A stretch of DNA of 64,000 nt, taken from NCBI GenBank assembly GCA_019745975.1, contig JAIESQ010000035.1:62001-126000 (forward strand). Direction: 5' to 3'. Shown here piece after piece: positions 1 to 8,300 of the stretch. The stretch comes from Pirellulales bacterium (GTDB lineage Bacteria; Planctomycetota; Planctomycetia; Pirellulales; JAEUIK01). Position 1 is the first letter of the stretch; the number at the start of each line of letters is the position of its first letter. Below the pieces are notes generated by a model, which was given only the letters and a program-made list of their open reading frames with translations, did no database searches and was not told where the DNA came from. The position numbers were made by a program, and so were the translations under genes.

Positions 1-147
1 TCGGATTGTCTCCGCTGTCGAATTGCGCGGCCGTCGCGAGGCAAAGCGTACCACGCACGGGACGCGCCGTGTGTAGTGTAGCGAGCGCTGGTTGGCATTG
101 CTCTCAGGCGCTAGTTTGGCGACGCCGATACCGCCGCCGGCGCCTGA

Positions 148-651
148 TTAGAAAGGCGGATTCGGCGGCGGGACGATTGCAGGCGGTGGCGGAAGCGCTG
201 CATCGCTCGCCGACGCCTGCTCAAAAAGAACCACTAAATGCATGCTGCGGGCTTTGGCTTGCTCGGCCAACTCCTCGGCGCGGAGCTCCGTCATGTCGAG
301 AGCACTTGTGGCGATCGTGCCCGTGGCAGGACGCCGCACAACGGTCGCCAACGGCGAAAACTCACGCATTAGTTTGGGGAGTAGCGGCGAGCGAAACCCG
401 CTGATGTCCTGCGTAAGGTACACGTCGCTTGGTCCCTCGCCTGATGGTGTGGCGTCAGTTAGCGGGGCAGGTATTGGTGGAATCGATTCGGCAGGCTTAG
501 TGGGCAGATTCAAACGATCCGTCGCTCCGTTCTCAAACGCATGTTGCAAATCCGTTGTTCGCAGACCGCAACGTTCTCGCAGAGCCGGCGAGCCGTGCGA
601 CCCAAACTGGACACTTTGGCCTCCGCTGTTGCCACCTGGGCGCAGGGTCAC
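148..651 (-). CDS. hypothetical protein, possible secreted/lipoprotein
   Basis: I do not recognise the family. The product would be 167 residues starting at a GTG. It has a Pro-rich middle (around residues 55-70), a helical acidic stretch with TELRAEELAEQAKARS, and a Pro-rich tail ending PPPPAIVPPPNPPF. The codon frame extends about 22 codons upstream of the GTG without a standard start and reads a hydrophobic run ending in GAARGC. That run resembles a lipobox and suggests the annotated start may be too short or that a start is damaged. It is divergent from the downstream ECF sigma gene. An overlapping plus-strand frame is less protein-like. Confidence 0.42.
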   Translation of the reverse strand: MTLRPGGNSGGQSVQFGSHGSPALRERCGLRTTDLQHAFENGATDRLNLPTKPAESIPPIPAPLTDATPSGEGPSDVYLTQDISGFRSPLLPKLMREFSPLATVVRRPATGTIATSALDMTELRAEELAEQAKARSMHLVVLFEQASASDAALPPPPAIVPPPNPPF

Positions 652-874
652 AGCGCAGCCACGGGCTGCGCCGAGCCATGCGGCGCTAACTATTACGTTG
701 GCTATCCGCCAGTGGATTCATCGGCAGCGAGATTTTTTTGGAATCGTAGCCGACGTAACGTCGCCTGTGCCTTACTGTTGTTGCCCCCGTAAATCCAGCA
801 AGCTATTCTCAGCAGCGGACAGCAGCAGCCAGGTTTCGGAGCGACCGTGATCACCTGGCAAGAGGCCGCCTACG

Positions 875-1414
875 ATGACCGACACTCAAATGCTCGATCG
901 CATCGCCCATGGCGACCAGCAGGCGTTCGCCGCCTTTTACGATCGGCATGCTCCGCGCGTGTTTGGTCTGCTGATGCGCTGGCTGCGAGTGCGCGTGGAT
1001 GCCGAAGATGCCTTGCAAGAGATCTTCTGGCAGGTGTGGCGCAGCGCGAAACAATACGATCCGGCGCGGGCCGCCCCGGAGGCGTGGCTTGTGCTTTTGG
1101 CCCGCTCGCGCAGCGTCGATCTGCTGCGACGGCGCCGCCGCACGGCACTGCCGATGAATCCGATCGAAGCAGAATCTGTCGACCCACTGGCACGGTTGGC
1201 ATTCGAAGAGGCCACGGCGCAGGTGCAAACCGCGTTGGGCCAACTGCCGCGCGAACAGCGCGACGCGATTTGCCTGGCGTTTTTCGACGGACAAACCCAC
1301 GAACAGGTCGCGCGAAACCAGGCGGTGCCACTGGGCACGGCCAAGACGCGAATCCTGCTCGGCATGAAACGATTGCGTGCGCTGCTGCACGCCGAGAAAC
1401 AGGTCGTGCTGTAA
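875..1414 (+). CDS. ECF-type RNA polymerase sigma factor
   Basis: This 179-residue protein has the two-domain sigma-70 region 2/region 4 layout of ECF factors. Region 2 carries FYDRHAPRVFGLLMRWL and DAEDALQEIFWQVW (about residues 23-60). Region 4 carries LPREQRDAICLAFFDG followed by the helix-turn-helix THEQVARNQAVPLGTAKTRI (about residues 125-165). The stop overlaps the start of the cupin anti-sigma gene by one base (TAATG), so the two are translated together. Known ECF biology implies that the partner holds this factor inactive until a signal arrives. The ChrR-like partner suggests an oxidative or singlet-oxygen type stimulus, which is inference. Confidence 0.92.
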   Translation: MTDTQMLDRIAHGDQQAFAAFYDRHAPRVFGLLMRWLRVRVDAEDALQEIFWQVWRSAKQYDPARAAPEAWLVLLARSRSVDLLRRRRRTALPMNPIEAESVDPLARLAFEEATAQVQTALGQLPREQRDAICLAFFDGQTHEQVARNQAVPLGTAKTRILLGMKRLRALLHAEKQVVL

Positions 1415-2121
1415 TGCCAAGTCAACATCCGATCGGCGATCCGACTGAACTCGCAGAGCTGTATGTCGTGGGTGCCATGAATCACGATGAATTCACCGCC
1501 TTCGAAGCTCATCTGGCCGAGGGTTGCCCGCTCTGCAAGGCGGAATTGCGGGCGCTCGAAGCACTTACCACGGCCCTGGCGACGGTAGTGCCGAGCGAAG
1601 CGCCACCGCCGCGGGTTCGCGAGACGCTGCTTGCGCGAGTCTCCGCCGACAGCCGACAAGAGCTTGACGAAATCGCTATTGAAGCAGCGATGACCCGCCA
1701 ATTGGCACGACAGCAGGCGGTGGCCGCGGCAGAGGACGCGGCAGCGGCGAGTTTAGTCTCGGTGGCCACCAGTAGCGAAGCGGCGGCTCCACGAGCGCGG
1801 CGCGAGCCGGGCTGGTACGTCACCCACGGCGCCGAAGACGAATGGGTTTCGATCGGCGCGAGCGGGGTTTCGATGCGAGTTTTGTTCGTCGACCCGCGGC
1901 GTCGTTCGATGACGTGCTTGATGCGCGTGCCGCCGGGCGCGTCGATTCCCGGTCACATGCACCAAGGAGCCGAGGAGTGCCTGGTGCTCGAGGGGGCGTT
2001 GCGGGTTGGCGACGTGATCTTGGAGGCCGGCGACTTCCAGCGCACGGCGCCGGGCTTCTCACAGCCCGATCAGTCGAGCGCCAGTGGCTGCGTGCTGCTG
2101 CTGACGTCGCCGTTTGAGTAG
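1414..2121 (+). CDS. ChrR-like cupin anti-sigma factor
   Basis: The 235-residue protein begins at an ATG overlapping the sigma stop codon. The N-terminal part (residues 1-75) resembles a zinc-binding anti-sigma domain, with His and two Cys in HLAEGCPLC near residues 30-38. An Ala-rich linker follows. The C-terminal cupin (about 130-235) has the metal-ligand motif PGHMHQGAEECLVLEG. The final His expected after the AGD turn is not seen (AGDFQRTAPGFSQP). It would bind and inhibit the adjacent sigma factor and release it when the cupin metal site senses its signal. The ligand loss makes the metal chemistry uncertain. Confidence 0.85.
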   Translation: MPSQHPIGDPTELAELYVVGAMNHDEFTAFEAHLAEGCPLCKAELRALEALTTALATVVPSEAPPPRVRETLLARVSADSRQELDEIAIEAAMTRQLARQQAVAAAEDAAAASLVSVATSSEAAAPRARREPGWYVTHGAEDEWVSIGASGVSMRVLFVDPRRRSMTCLMRVPPGASIPGHMHQGAEECLVLEGALRVGDVILEAGDFQRTAPGFSQPDQSSASGCVLLLTSPFE

Positions 2122-2153
2122 GTGAGCCACGAACGGCGACCGAAGTTGCACGC

Positions 2154-2267
2154 CTACCAGCGCCCACTCACCCATAAGTACGACAGGACACAGAGCACCG
2201 GAAAGAGCACGAAGATCAGTGCGTAGGTGACGAGTGTTGTCCAGGTGTGTCGTGGCCAACGGGCCAT
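2154..2267 (-). CDS. 37-residue single-pass membrane peptide
   Basis: A short frame starting ATG at 2267 encodes about 37 residues: a basic N-terminus (MARWPRHTW), one hydrophobic segment (LVTYALIFVLFPVLCVLSYL) and a short polar tail. It lies 26 bp downstream of the larger membrane-protein gene on the same strand and is probably co-transcribed with it. Its topology is that of a small bacterial membrane regulator or assembly peptide. No family is recognised. The hydrophobic pattern and position support it; the short length keeps confidence moderate. Confidence 0.45.
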   Translation of the reverse strand: MARWPRHTWTTLVTYALIFVLFPVLCVLSYLWVSGRW

Positions 2268-2293
2268 CGTAGAGCTCGCAATTGCTCGGGCGA

Positions 2294-3181
2294 TCAGTTG
2301 AGCTCGTGGCGGCAGACAGTGCCGTCGGCGATTCCTTCTTCGACACGCGCGGGAAGCGGCTCGGAGATCGCCGAGAATTCGACGCGCGTCACCGTTACCG
2401 CGCGAGCCGGTGCCGCCAGCCGCACTTCGAACCGGGCCGCGTGCGCGTAGAGCTCGGCCACCTTGCAGATACCGTCGATCGTCGGCGACGCACTGAGGCG
2501 CACTTCGATTTTCGGCAGCGCAGGTAGCGGCGGGCAAAAAGCCACGTGAGCCATGGCCGAGCGCTGACCGGGCGCGAACTCGCAGCGCAAGGACCCATCG
2601 ATCCGCTCGGCGCCGTCTGTGGAGATCTGGCGGCGCACAAAGCGTTGCAGGATTCCACGCTCGTCAGCGCGCGCGCCGATCGACCCGCCGTCGAAGCTCT
2701 TTCGAGCGCCTCGTTTCTTAATTCGCGCGGACGGGATCCAGCGCCGCGCGCTTCGAACCCATTGGCTAATCCGCTCATTTCCTAGTACTATCGTCGAGGC
2801 GGCGAGCCACGCGACGGCGCCGGCGAGCAATGCCCAAGCGCTCGTTCCGGGAACCGCGATCGAGAGCAACCCCGCTAATGTCAGCACGGCGAGCGCCAAC
2901 TTCATGGCGCGAGCGGACCTTGCCCGAGGCGCGAAAAGATAGTCGAGCGTGACGGCGGCAGCTCCGGCCAACGGCACCAGCAGGAGCGCGACGCCCAGAA
3001 AGGCGCCGGCCGCCAAAGGGTCGACCAGCACGCCGGCGAGGCGACGCTGGACGAGCACCGCGATCGACCCCAACAAGATCGCGCTGGCGAGGGTGCCTGC
3101 TGCCAGCAATGCGCGGCTGCGCAGGAATTCACCAAGAGCCGGCACGGTTGCGCGAACGATCGACTCGGATTTCACATTCAC
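2294..3181 (-). CDS. hypothetical membrane protein with soluble C-terminal domain
   Basis: The 295-residue product starts at GTG. It has about four hydrophobic segments in the first 140 residues (for example LASAILLGSIAVLV, FLGVALLLVPLAGAAAV, LALAVLTLAGLLSIAV, WALLAGAVAWLAASTIVL). A basic stretch follows, then a soluble C-terminal half with Ser-rich, beta-like sequence. No catalytic motif or known family is visible. It is convergent with the sigma/anti-sigma pair and is followed by a 37-residue membrane peptide on the same strand. Function unknown; it could be a membrane-anchored envelope protein. Confidence 0.62.
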   Translation of the reverse strand: MNVKSESIVRATVPALGEFLRSRALLAAGTLASAILLGSIAVLVQRRLAGVLVDPLAAGAFLGVALLLVPLAGAAAVTLDYLFAPRARSARAMKLALAVLTLAGLLSIAVPGTSAWALLAGAVAWLAASTIVLGNERISQWVRSARRWIPSARIKKRGARKSFDGGSIGARADERGILQRFVRRQISTDGAERIDGSLRCEFAPGQRSAMAHVAFCPPLPALPKIEVRLSASPTIDGICKVAELYAHAARFEVRLAAPARAVTVTRVEFSAISEPLPARVEEGIADGTVCRHELN

Positions 3182-3240
3182 AGCGTGGGGCTCGAGGGCA
3201 CTGCGCGCGGGCTAACGTGTTCGTCGTTCGCGCGGTGTGC

Positions 3241-4425
3241 TCAGCCGGCTGCCACGGCGGCCTCGGCCGCCTCACTGAGTCGCGCCGCCGCGTCGGTGTT
3301 TTCCCAGGTGAAGTCGCGATCGTCGCGGCCGAAGTGGCCGCCAGCCGCCGTTTTGCGGTAAATCGGCCGCCGCAAATCGAGATACTTGATGATCCCGCTG
3401 GGTGTCAGCGGAAAGTGTTCGCGCACAAGCTCGCAGATGCGGCTGTCGTCGAGTCGGCCGGTGCCAAACGACTCGACGTGCACACTGACGGGATCGGAGA
3501 CGCCGATGGCGTAGGCCAACTGCAATTCACAGCGATCGGCCAGACCGCCGGCCACGATATTCTTGGCGATGTGCCGCGCCATGTAGGCCGCGCTGCGGTC
3601 AACCTTGGTGGGGTCCTTGCCGCTGAAGGCGCCGCCACCATGGCGCCCCCAGCCGCCGTACGTGTCGACGATGATCTTGCGCCCGGTCAGACCACAATCG
3701 CCGTGCGGGCCGCCGACGACAAATCGCCCGGTTGGGTTGACGTGATACGTCACCTTGCCGCGCATCAACTCGCGCGGGAGCGAAGGCTCGATGATCTGGC
3801 CGATGACGTAGTCGCGGATTTCCTTTTGCGACACCTCGGGGCAGTGCTGCGTCGAGACGACGACGGTGTCGATCCGCACAGGCTTGTCGCCGTCGTACTC
3901 GACGGTGACCTGGCTCTTGGCGTCGGGGCGCAGCCAGTTGACTTCGTTTTTTTGGCGGGCGACCGTCAGGCGATTGATCACGCGGTGTGCCAGCGCGATC
4001 GGCAGCGGCATCAGCTCGGGCGTGTCGTTGCAGGCGAAACCGAACATGAGGCCCTGATCACCGGCGCCGATATCCTTGCCAGCCGAACTGTTCTCGTTCA
4101 CCCCCATCGCGATGTCGGGGCTTTGCGTTCCCAGCGAGAGCAGCACGGCGCAGGTCTCGCCGCAGATGCCCATGCGGTCGTCGGTATAGCCTGCCGCGGT
4201 GATGGCGTGCCGGGCAACTTCGCGATAGTCGACTTTGGCCTGCGTGGTGATCTCGCCAGCGAGCACGGCCAGGCCGGTGGTGACCATGGTCTCACAAGCG
4301 ACGCGGCTATACGGATCGATGGCCAACAGCGAGTCGAGGATAGCGTCGGAAATTTGATCGGCCAGCTTGTCGGGGTGCCCCATCGAGACCGATTCGCTAG
4401 TGAACAAGTACTTGCCGTTGGACAC
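3241..4425 (-). CDS. metK: S-adenosylmethionine synthetase
   Basis: MetK makes S-adenosylmethionine from ATP and methionine in the cytoplasm. The 394-residue length is standard. Diagnostic motifs are the N-terminal [16 protein letters not shown], the hexapeptide region [12 protein letters not shown] (about residues 115-126) and the phosphate-loop [16 protein letters not shown] (about 270-285). Translation starts at GTG, with a strong GAGGAGGT ribosome site a few bases upstream. About 140 bp of upstream DNA were inspected for a SAM-type riboswitch and nothing convincing was seen. The gene stands alone between a membrane protein gene and the ATP-grasp/metallopeptidase pair. Confidence 0.98.
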   Translation of the reverse strand: MSNGKYLFTSESVSMGHPDKLADQISDAILDSLLAIDPYSRVACETMVTTGLAVLAGEITTQAKVDYREVARHAITAAGYTDDRMGICGETCAVLLSLGTQSPDIAMGVNENSSAGKDIGAGDQGLMFGFACNDTPELMPLPIALAHRVINRLTVARQKNEVNWLRPDAKSQVTVEYDGDKPVRIDTVVVSTQHCPEVSQKEIRDYVIGQIIEPSLPRELMRGKVTYHVNPTGRFVVGGPHGDCGLTGRKIIVDTYGGWGRHGGGAFSGKDPTKVDRSAAYMARHIAKNIVAGGLADRCELQLAYAIGVSDPVSVHVESFGTGRLDDSRICELVREHFPLTPSGIIKYLDLRRPIYRKTAAGGHFGRDDRDFTWENTDAAARLSEAAEAAVAAG

Positions 4426-4651
4426 GCGTGACCTCCTCGAAGCGAACTCGAAATGCCGGAAGTATTACCGTCGAACACCGCGGCCCTGTAGCGGTGGCCA
4501 ACAGTTGGCTAATCGATCAAATATAGGCACCGGGCACCCAACCACGCAACCGGGGCGCGCATGCACCGAGTAGCGGCAATGCCAGCTTTACGCCCAGTTC
4601 GCCGGGCCGCGTCCGTGTCGCTCACCTCGCCTTGTTCGACAATCCAGCGCG

Positions 4652-5707
4652 TCACTCGCGCCAGGCGGCGCGGTAGCCGCGCCCGAGCGTCAGGATGCGG
4701 TGCAATAGTAAGTCGTAGGGGAGGCCGGCCGCTTCGCCGCTTTCGGCGAAATCCTCGCCATAGGAGAGATTCGGGTTGGGATTGGCCTCCAGCACGTAGG
4801 CCCGGCCTTGAGCGTCGAGGCGCAAATCGATGCGGGCATAGCCGCTGAGGAAGAGCGCGCGGTACGCGCGAACGCACTGTTTCATGATCGCGCTTTCGAC
4901 GCCTTCGCCCAGTTCACTGGCGGCGTGGGTCACGACGCCGATTTTCTTCTGATAGGCGTGGTCCCATTTGACCTTGGCCGTGGCGATCAGCGGCACCTTG
5001 TCGCTCTTGGTGAACTCAAGTTCCCAGATAGGAAACACCTTGAGGCGTTCGTTCCCCAGGATGCTGACGTACAGCTCGCGGCCGTCGATGTATTCCTCGA
5101 CCAGCGCGTCGCTCTTGAGATTCTCTTGCACGAACTCGACGCGATCGATCAGCTTCTCGTCGTTGGTGACGACCGAAGCCTGCGAGATGCCCAGCGACGC
5201 TTCTTCGACGGCGCTTTTGACCAACAAGGGATAGTTCAAACGCTTGGTCGGGCGCGCCTTGCGGCGCATCGGGTAGACGACGAACCGCGGCGTGAGAATA
5301 CGGTGGTACGACAAGATTTGCTTGCACAGCGCCTTGTCGTGCGAGAGCATCAGCCCACGCGGATTACATCCTGTATACGGCTGCCGCAGCAGTTCGAGAT
5401 AGCTGACGACGTGCTGGTCGTAGACGGCGATGCCGTGAAACTCTTCCAGCAGGTTGAAGGCGATGTGCGGGCTCCACTCGTCGATCTCCTTGCGGACCTT
5501 GCCCAGGTCGTCCCAGACGCCCAGCACGCGGACGTCGTGGTCCATTTCCTTCAACGAGCTGATGACGTCGAACTCGGCTTTCCAGTTGAGGATTTCCTCG
5601 TCAGTGTGGCCCGTCAACGAATCGGGCGGGATCAGGTCCTCGTGCACCAAAACGAGCACGCGCAGTTTCTTGAAATCGCGGCGGCGTTTGCGTTTGGCTT
5701 TGGTCAC
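4652..5707 (-). CDS. ATP-grasp ligase (D-Ala-D-Ala ligase / RimK-like)
   Basis: The protein is 351 residues from a GTG that overlaps the stop of the upstream metallopeptidase gene (GTGA). A basic N-terminus (KAKRKRRRDFKK) leads into a Rossmann-like first domain (LRVLVLVHEDL). The ATP-grasp core follows: the PYTGCNPRGLMLSHDKAL segment, LLVKSAVEEASLGISQ, VEEYIDGRELYVSILG, and the metal-binding end ARIDLRLDAQGRAYVLEANPNPNL. Family members join a carboxylate to an amine using ATP via an acyl-phosphate. The substrate is unknown; the coupling to a metallopeptidase suggests peptide or protein modification rather than peptidoglycan synthesis, which is inference. Confidence 0.87.
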   Translation of the reverse strand: MTKAKRKRRRDFKKLRVLVLVHEDLIPPDSLTGHTDEEILNWKAEFDVISSLKEMDHDVRVLGVWDDLGKVRKEIDEWSPHIAFNLLEEFHGIAVYDQHVVSYLELLRQPYTGCNPRGLMLSHDKALCKQILSYHRILTPRFVVYPMRRKARPTKRLNYPLLVKSAVEEASLGISQASVVTNDEKLIDRVEFVQENLKSDALVEEYIDGRELYVSILGNERLKVFPIWELEFTKSDKVPLIATAKVKWDHAYQKKIGVVTHAASELGEGVESAIMKQCVRAYRALFLSGYARIDLRLDAQGRAYVLEANPNPNLSYGEDFAESGEAAGLPYDLLLHRILTLGRGYRAAWRE

Positions 5708-6774
5708 AACGCGACCCGGTGGTGTCCGCCGTGCAGATAGTTCATCGTTTGCACCGTGACCAGCACCATGGCGTCGAGCTTGGCCTGGTCGGCGGGGCGA
5801 TCCATGTAGAGATTGAGCTCTTCGCAACGGGCAATCATCTCTTCGAGCACCTGATCGATCGTGTATTGGTACTCGCCCGTCCAGTGAGCGATCGTGCGGC
5901 GCAGCTCGGCACGGTTACGCTTGAGGAATGTGGCCGCCGACTGATGCTGGGAATCTTGTGGCGCTTCGGAGAATAGCCGCCGCAAGTGCTGGTCGTACAA
6001 GTTTGGCAGGTTCACTCCGTAGAGTTCGCGCTTGCGGGCATAGTGCTCGCCCAACGTGATGCGCTGCGATCGCAGCGGTTCGACCTGCTCGCGCGAACGG
6101 ACGAGTGGCTTGTGGGTGCCGATCTCCAGCATCAGCTCCGAGACGAATTCGAGTTTCTTGAGCGCCGGCCAACCTTCGTAGGTCGTCCGCCAGTTGGAGC
6201 GCGGCCGCAGCCAGACGGCAAAGGTCTCGGCGAAATCCTCGGCCGGGTGAGCCTGGCCATACGACGGCTCGAGGTTCAATACGTAGTTGCGACTATATGG
6301 CTTCGGATAGTAGTGCTCGGGATACGGCGCGTTGTACTTGCCGAACAATTTGATGTACCGCTTGCGGCGATGCAGTCGAAAGGCGGTATCGATCGTGTGC
6401 CCCGCTTCGTGACGCAGAATTCGCAGGCACCACTCCTCGGTCCCCCCCTCGACTTCGAGCATCTGCTTGCGCTCGAGGCGCGCCAGCCGAGGATGCGCCA
6501 AATAAAAGGGAACTGCGATCCCCGGCACGCCGTCGGGCGAGAACCACTCGGTCGATAACCAACAGTGTGGGCGAAAGCGAATGCCGCGCTGCTCGAGCTC
6601 TTCGCCTAACCGGTCGATACGCTCGGCCAGCGCGGTCCCTTCGATCTGCAGATCGAGATCGCAAAGGCGCAGCTTGAGCAACTCCTCGTCGGGCAAGCGC
6701 ACCCACCAGGGAAGTTGTCCGTTCGTCGAAATTCGCCTGTTGGAGGCAGCCGAAGCACGAGGATGCGAACTCAT
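5704..6774 (-). CDS. putative zinc-binding metallopeptidase
   Basis: This 356-residue protein has the zincin motif HEAGH in LRILRHEAGHTIDTAFRL (about residues 120-137), with a later AEDFAETFAVWL segment that could supply the third ligand. It resembles the uncharacterised 'putative zinc-binding metallopeptidase' family rather than a classical secreted protease; no signal peptide is seen, so it is probably cytoplasmic. The stop overlaps the start of the ATP-grasp gene, so the two are translationally coupled. A joint role in peptide processing and ligation is plausible but unproven. The substrate is unknown. Confidence 0.83.
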   Translation of the reverse strand: MSSHPRASAASNRRISTNGQLPWWVRLPDEELLKLRLCDLDLQIEGTALAERIDRLGEELEQRGIRFRPHCWLSTEWFSPDGVPGIAVPFYLAHPRLARLERKQMLEVEGGTEEWCLRILRHEAGHTIDTAFRLHRRKRYIKLFGKYNAPYPEHYYPKPYSRNYVLNLEPSYGQAHPAEDFAETFAVWLRPRSNWRTTYEGWPALKKLEFVSELMLEIGTHKPLVRSREQVEPLRSQRITLGEHYARKRELYGVNLPNLYDQHLRRLFSEAPQDSQHQSAATFLKRNRAELRRTIAHWTGEYQYTIDQVLEEMIARCEELNLYMDRPADQAKLDAMVLVTVQTMNYLHGGHHRVAL

Positions 6775-7049
6775 GACAGCTCAAGCTTAGAGCGGCCGGA
6801 GATTGGTTCAAGGGCCCTGATGCCGGGCCCACGGTCGGGGTCGATCCGGCATCAAACTCTAGCCCGAATTTCGCCGAAACGCGGGCTCCCGGGCCGGTCT
6901 CTGGCGAGGTCGCTCGGCGGCCGTGGGCAACGAAATGAGCCTGCCCGCACCCACCCCAACCAGGGGCGCCGCGCGAGCAGGCTCGTACTCAAAGCGAGGG
7001 CTTCGTCCGTAGCGTCGAGGGCGTGCTCGGCCGCCGGGGCGAATGGGGG
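6775..7049. other. intergenic region with one inverted repeat
   Basis: No convincing gene lies here. An inverted repeat GAGCCTGC (6937-6944) / GCAGGCTC (6977-6984) could form a hairpin between the minus-strand PDZ gene and the next minus-strand gene. There is no clear T-run, so a factor-independent terminator is only possible. Confidence 0.35.
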
Positions 7050-8237
7050 CTACACCCCTTCGGTTTTCTCGGCTTGGTCGACCGCCTCGCCCTTTTCCTT
7101 CAGCCCTTCGAGCAGCTTATCGATCTGCTCAAGGCGCTCTTGCAGCCGTTTTTCGAGCTTTTCCAGGCGATCCTGAAGCTCTTGGGCGTGCGGAGCCACC
7201 TCGCGGTACAACCGGCGCTCGACGCGCCGGGCCTCATCCTCGGCGCGGCGGCGCAGGGAATCCAGATCTGGCGGAGCCGGGGCTCCGGGCGCACCTGGCG
7301 GCGGCAGCGGAAGCGTGAATGGCTTGATCGCCCCGAGCTTCTCCTCGAGCTCCTTGGGCAAGGGGGGCGTGGGTGCCTTGCCCAGATACATCTCGATATA
7401 GCCACGGACCTCGTCGGGGAGCTTGTTCAGCTCGTTTTCGGCGACCTCCCAGGTCTGGTCACCTTTCTTGACGACGACTTTGCCCGGCTCGTTGCCCGAT
7501 TTGTTGATCGTCACGCTCAGGTCGGCAGGAAACTCGACCGCCAACGGCGACCCTGCCCGCAGGAACAAGACATCGCGCCCGAGCCGCTGCGCCAGGTGAG
7601 GCACCGCGGCGCCGGCACGTTCGAGCCAATGCCGTACTTCGCCCGGCTCGAGCGGGAAGGGGAAGCCCGCTTCATCGTCGCGCACGGCGGGAGTGACCTC
7701 GATGGCTTTACTCTCGCCGCTGCGCAGCACGGCCAGCGACAAAGGTTTGTCGCCGGCATCGGCGATCGCCTTGACCAGGTCGGGGACGTCGGCCAGCGGT
7801 TTGTCGCCCGCTTTCAGGAGGACGTCGCCGGCTTCGATACCGGCCTTGGCGGCCGGGCCCTCGGGCACGACGGCCTCGACGACCAGCCCTTCGTTTTCGG
7901 CGAGCTTGAGTTGATTGCGGAGCGTGTCGTCGGCTGGATAGCATGACAAGCCGATCCAGCGGCGGTCGTTCGCCGGCTTATCCGTATCGTCGATTAGCAC
8001 ATCCTGGACGATCACGCGTCGGGGACGCTCGTCGCCGTCGTCAATGAGCGGCGCATCTTCGGGGTCGGCAGCCAGCACGACCTTGAGCACACCGGCGTTA
8101 AACGGCAAGCGCAACAGCTTGACCACGCGGCGGTGCGGCGCTTCGCCGCTTTGGGCCTGAGCCCAGGCCCCCGTGCCCAAGATGCCGGCGACAACCGCCA
8201 GCCAGGTCGTGACGTTTTTGCATCGGTTCCACAACAT
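7050..8237 (-). CDS. periplasmic PDZ-domain protein with C-terminal coiled coil
   Basis: The 395-residue product has an N-terminal signal segment (LAVVAGILGTGAWAQAQ, residues 12-29). A PDZ domain spans about residues 94-180 (EGPAAKAGIEAGDVLLKAGD). A middle region follows with LSVTINKSGNEPGKVVVKKG, then a Pro-rich hinge (PLPPPGAPGAPAPP) and a charged heptad-like C-terminus (about 320-395) that should form a coiled coil. No protease catalytic domain is present, so it is an exported scaffold or binding protein rather than a DegP-type protease. It is the last gene of a sigma / anti-sigma / PDZ module, which suggests an envelope-stress output or regulator. Confidence 0.85.
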   Translation of the reverse strand: MLWNRCKNVTTWLAVVAGILGTGAWAQAQSGEAPHRRVVKLLRLPFNAGVLKVVLAADPEDAPLIDDGDERPRRVIVQDVLIDDTDKPANDRRWIGLSCYPADDTLRNQLKLAENEGLVVEAVVPEGPAAKAGIEAGDVLLKAGDKPLADVPDLVKAIADAGDKPLSLAVLRSGESKAIEVTPAVRDDEAGFPFPLEPGEVRHWLERAGAAVPHLAQRLGRDVLFLRAGSPLAVEFPADLSVTINKSGNEPGKVVVKKGDQTWEVAENELNKLPDEVRGYIEMYLGKAPTPPLPKELEEKLGAIKPFTLPLPPPGAPGAPAPPDLDSLRRRAEDEARRVERRLYREVAPHAQELQDRLEKLEKRLQERLEQIDKLLEGLKEKGEAVDQAEKTEGV

Positions 8238-8300
8238 GTTTCAGTCTCCTTGACGAGCGTTTCTCGTCCCCCTGCGTGCTGGATTGTTCAGTTGGGTCGT

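Noticed and set aside
242-850. 202-codon plus-strand frame
   Set aside because: Arg/Ser-rich without domain features; overlaps the more protein-like minus-strand frame at 148-651.
3109-4431. 440-codon plus-strand frame across metK
   Set aside because: It lies entirely antisense to the unmistakable metK gene; long opposite-strand frames are expected in high-GC DNA.
4426-4560. Possible SAM riboswitch upstream of metK
   Set aside because: The sequence before the GTG has a strong ribosome site but no riboswitch core pattern that I could recognise.
4808-5740. 310-codon plus-strand frame
   Set aside because: Antisense shadow of the ATP-grasp gene, with no recognisable protein features.
7023-7946. 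307-codon plus-strand frame
   Set aside because: Antisense to the PDZ gene, which has a signal peptide and clear domain.
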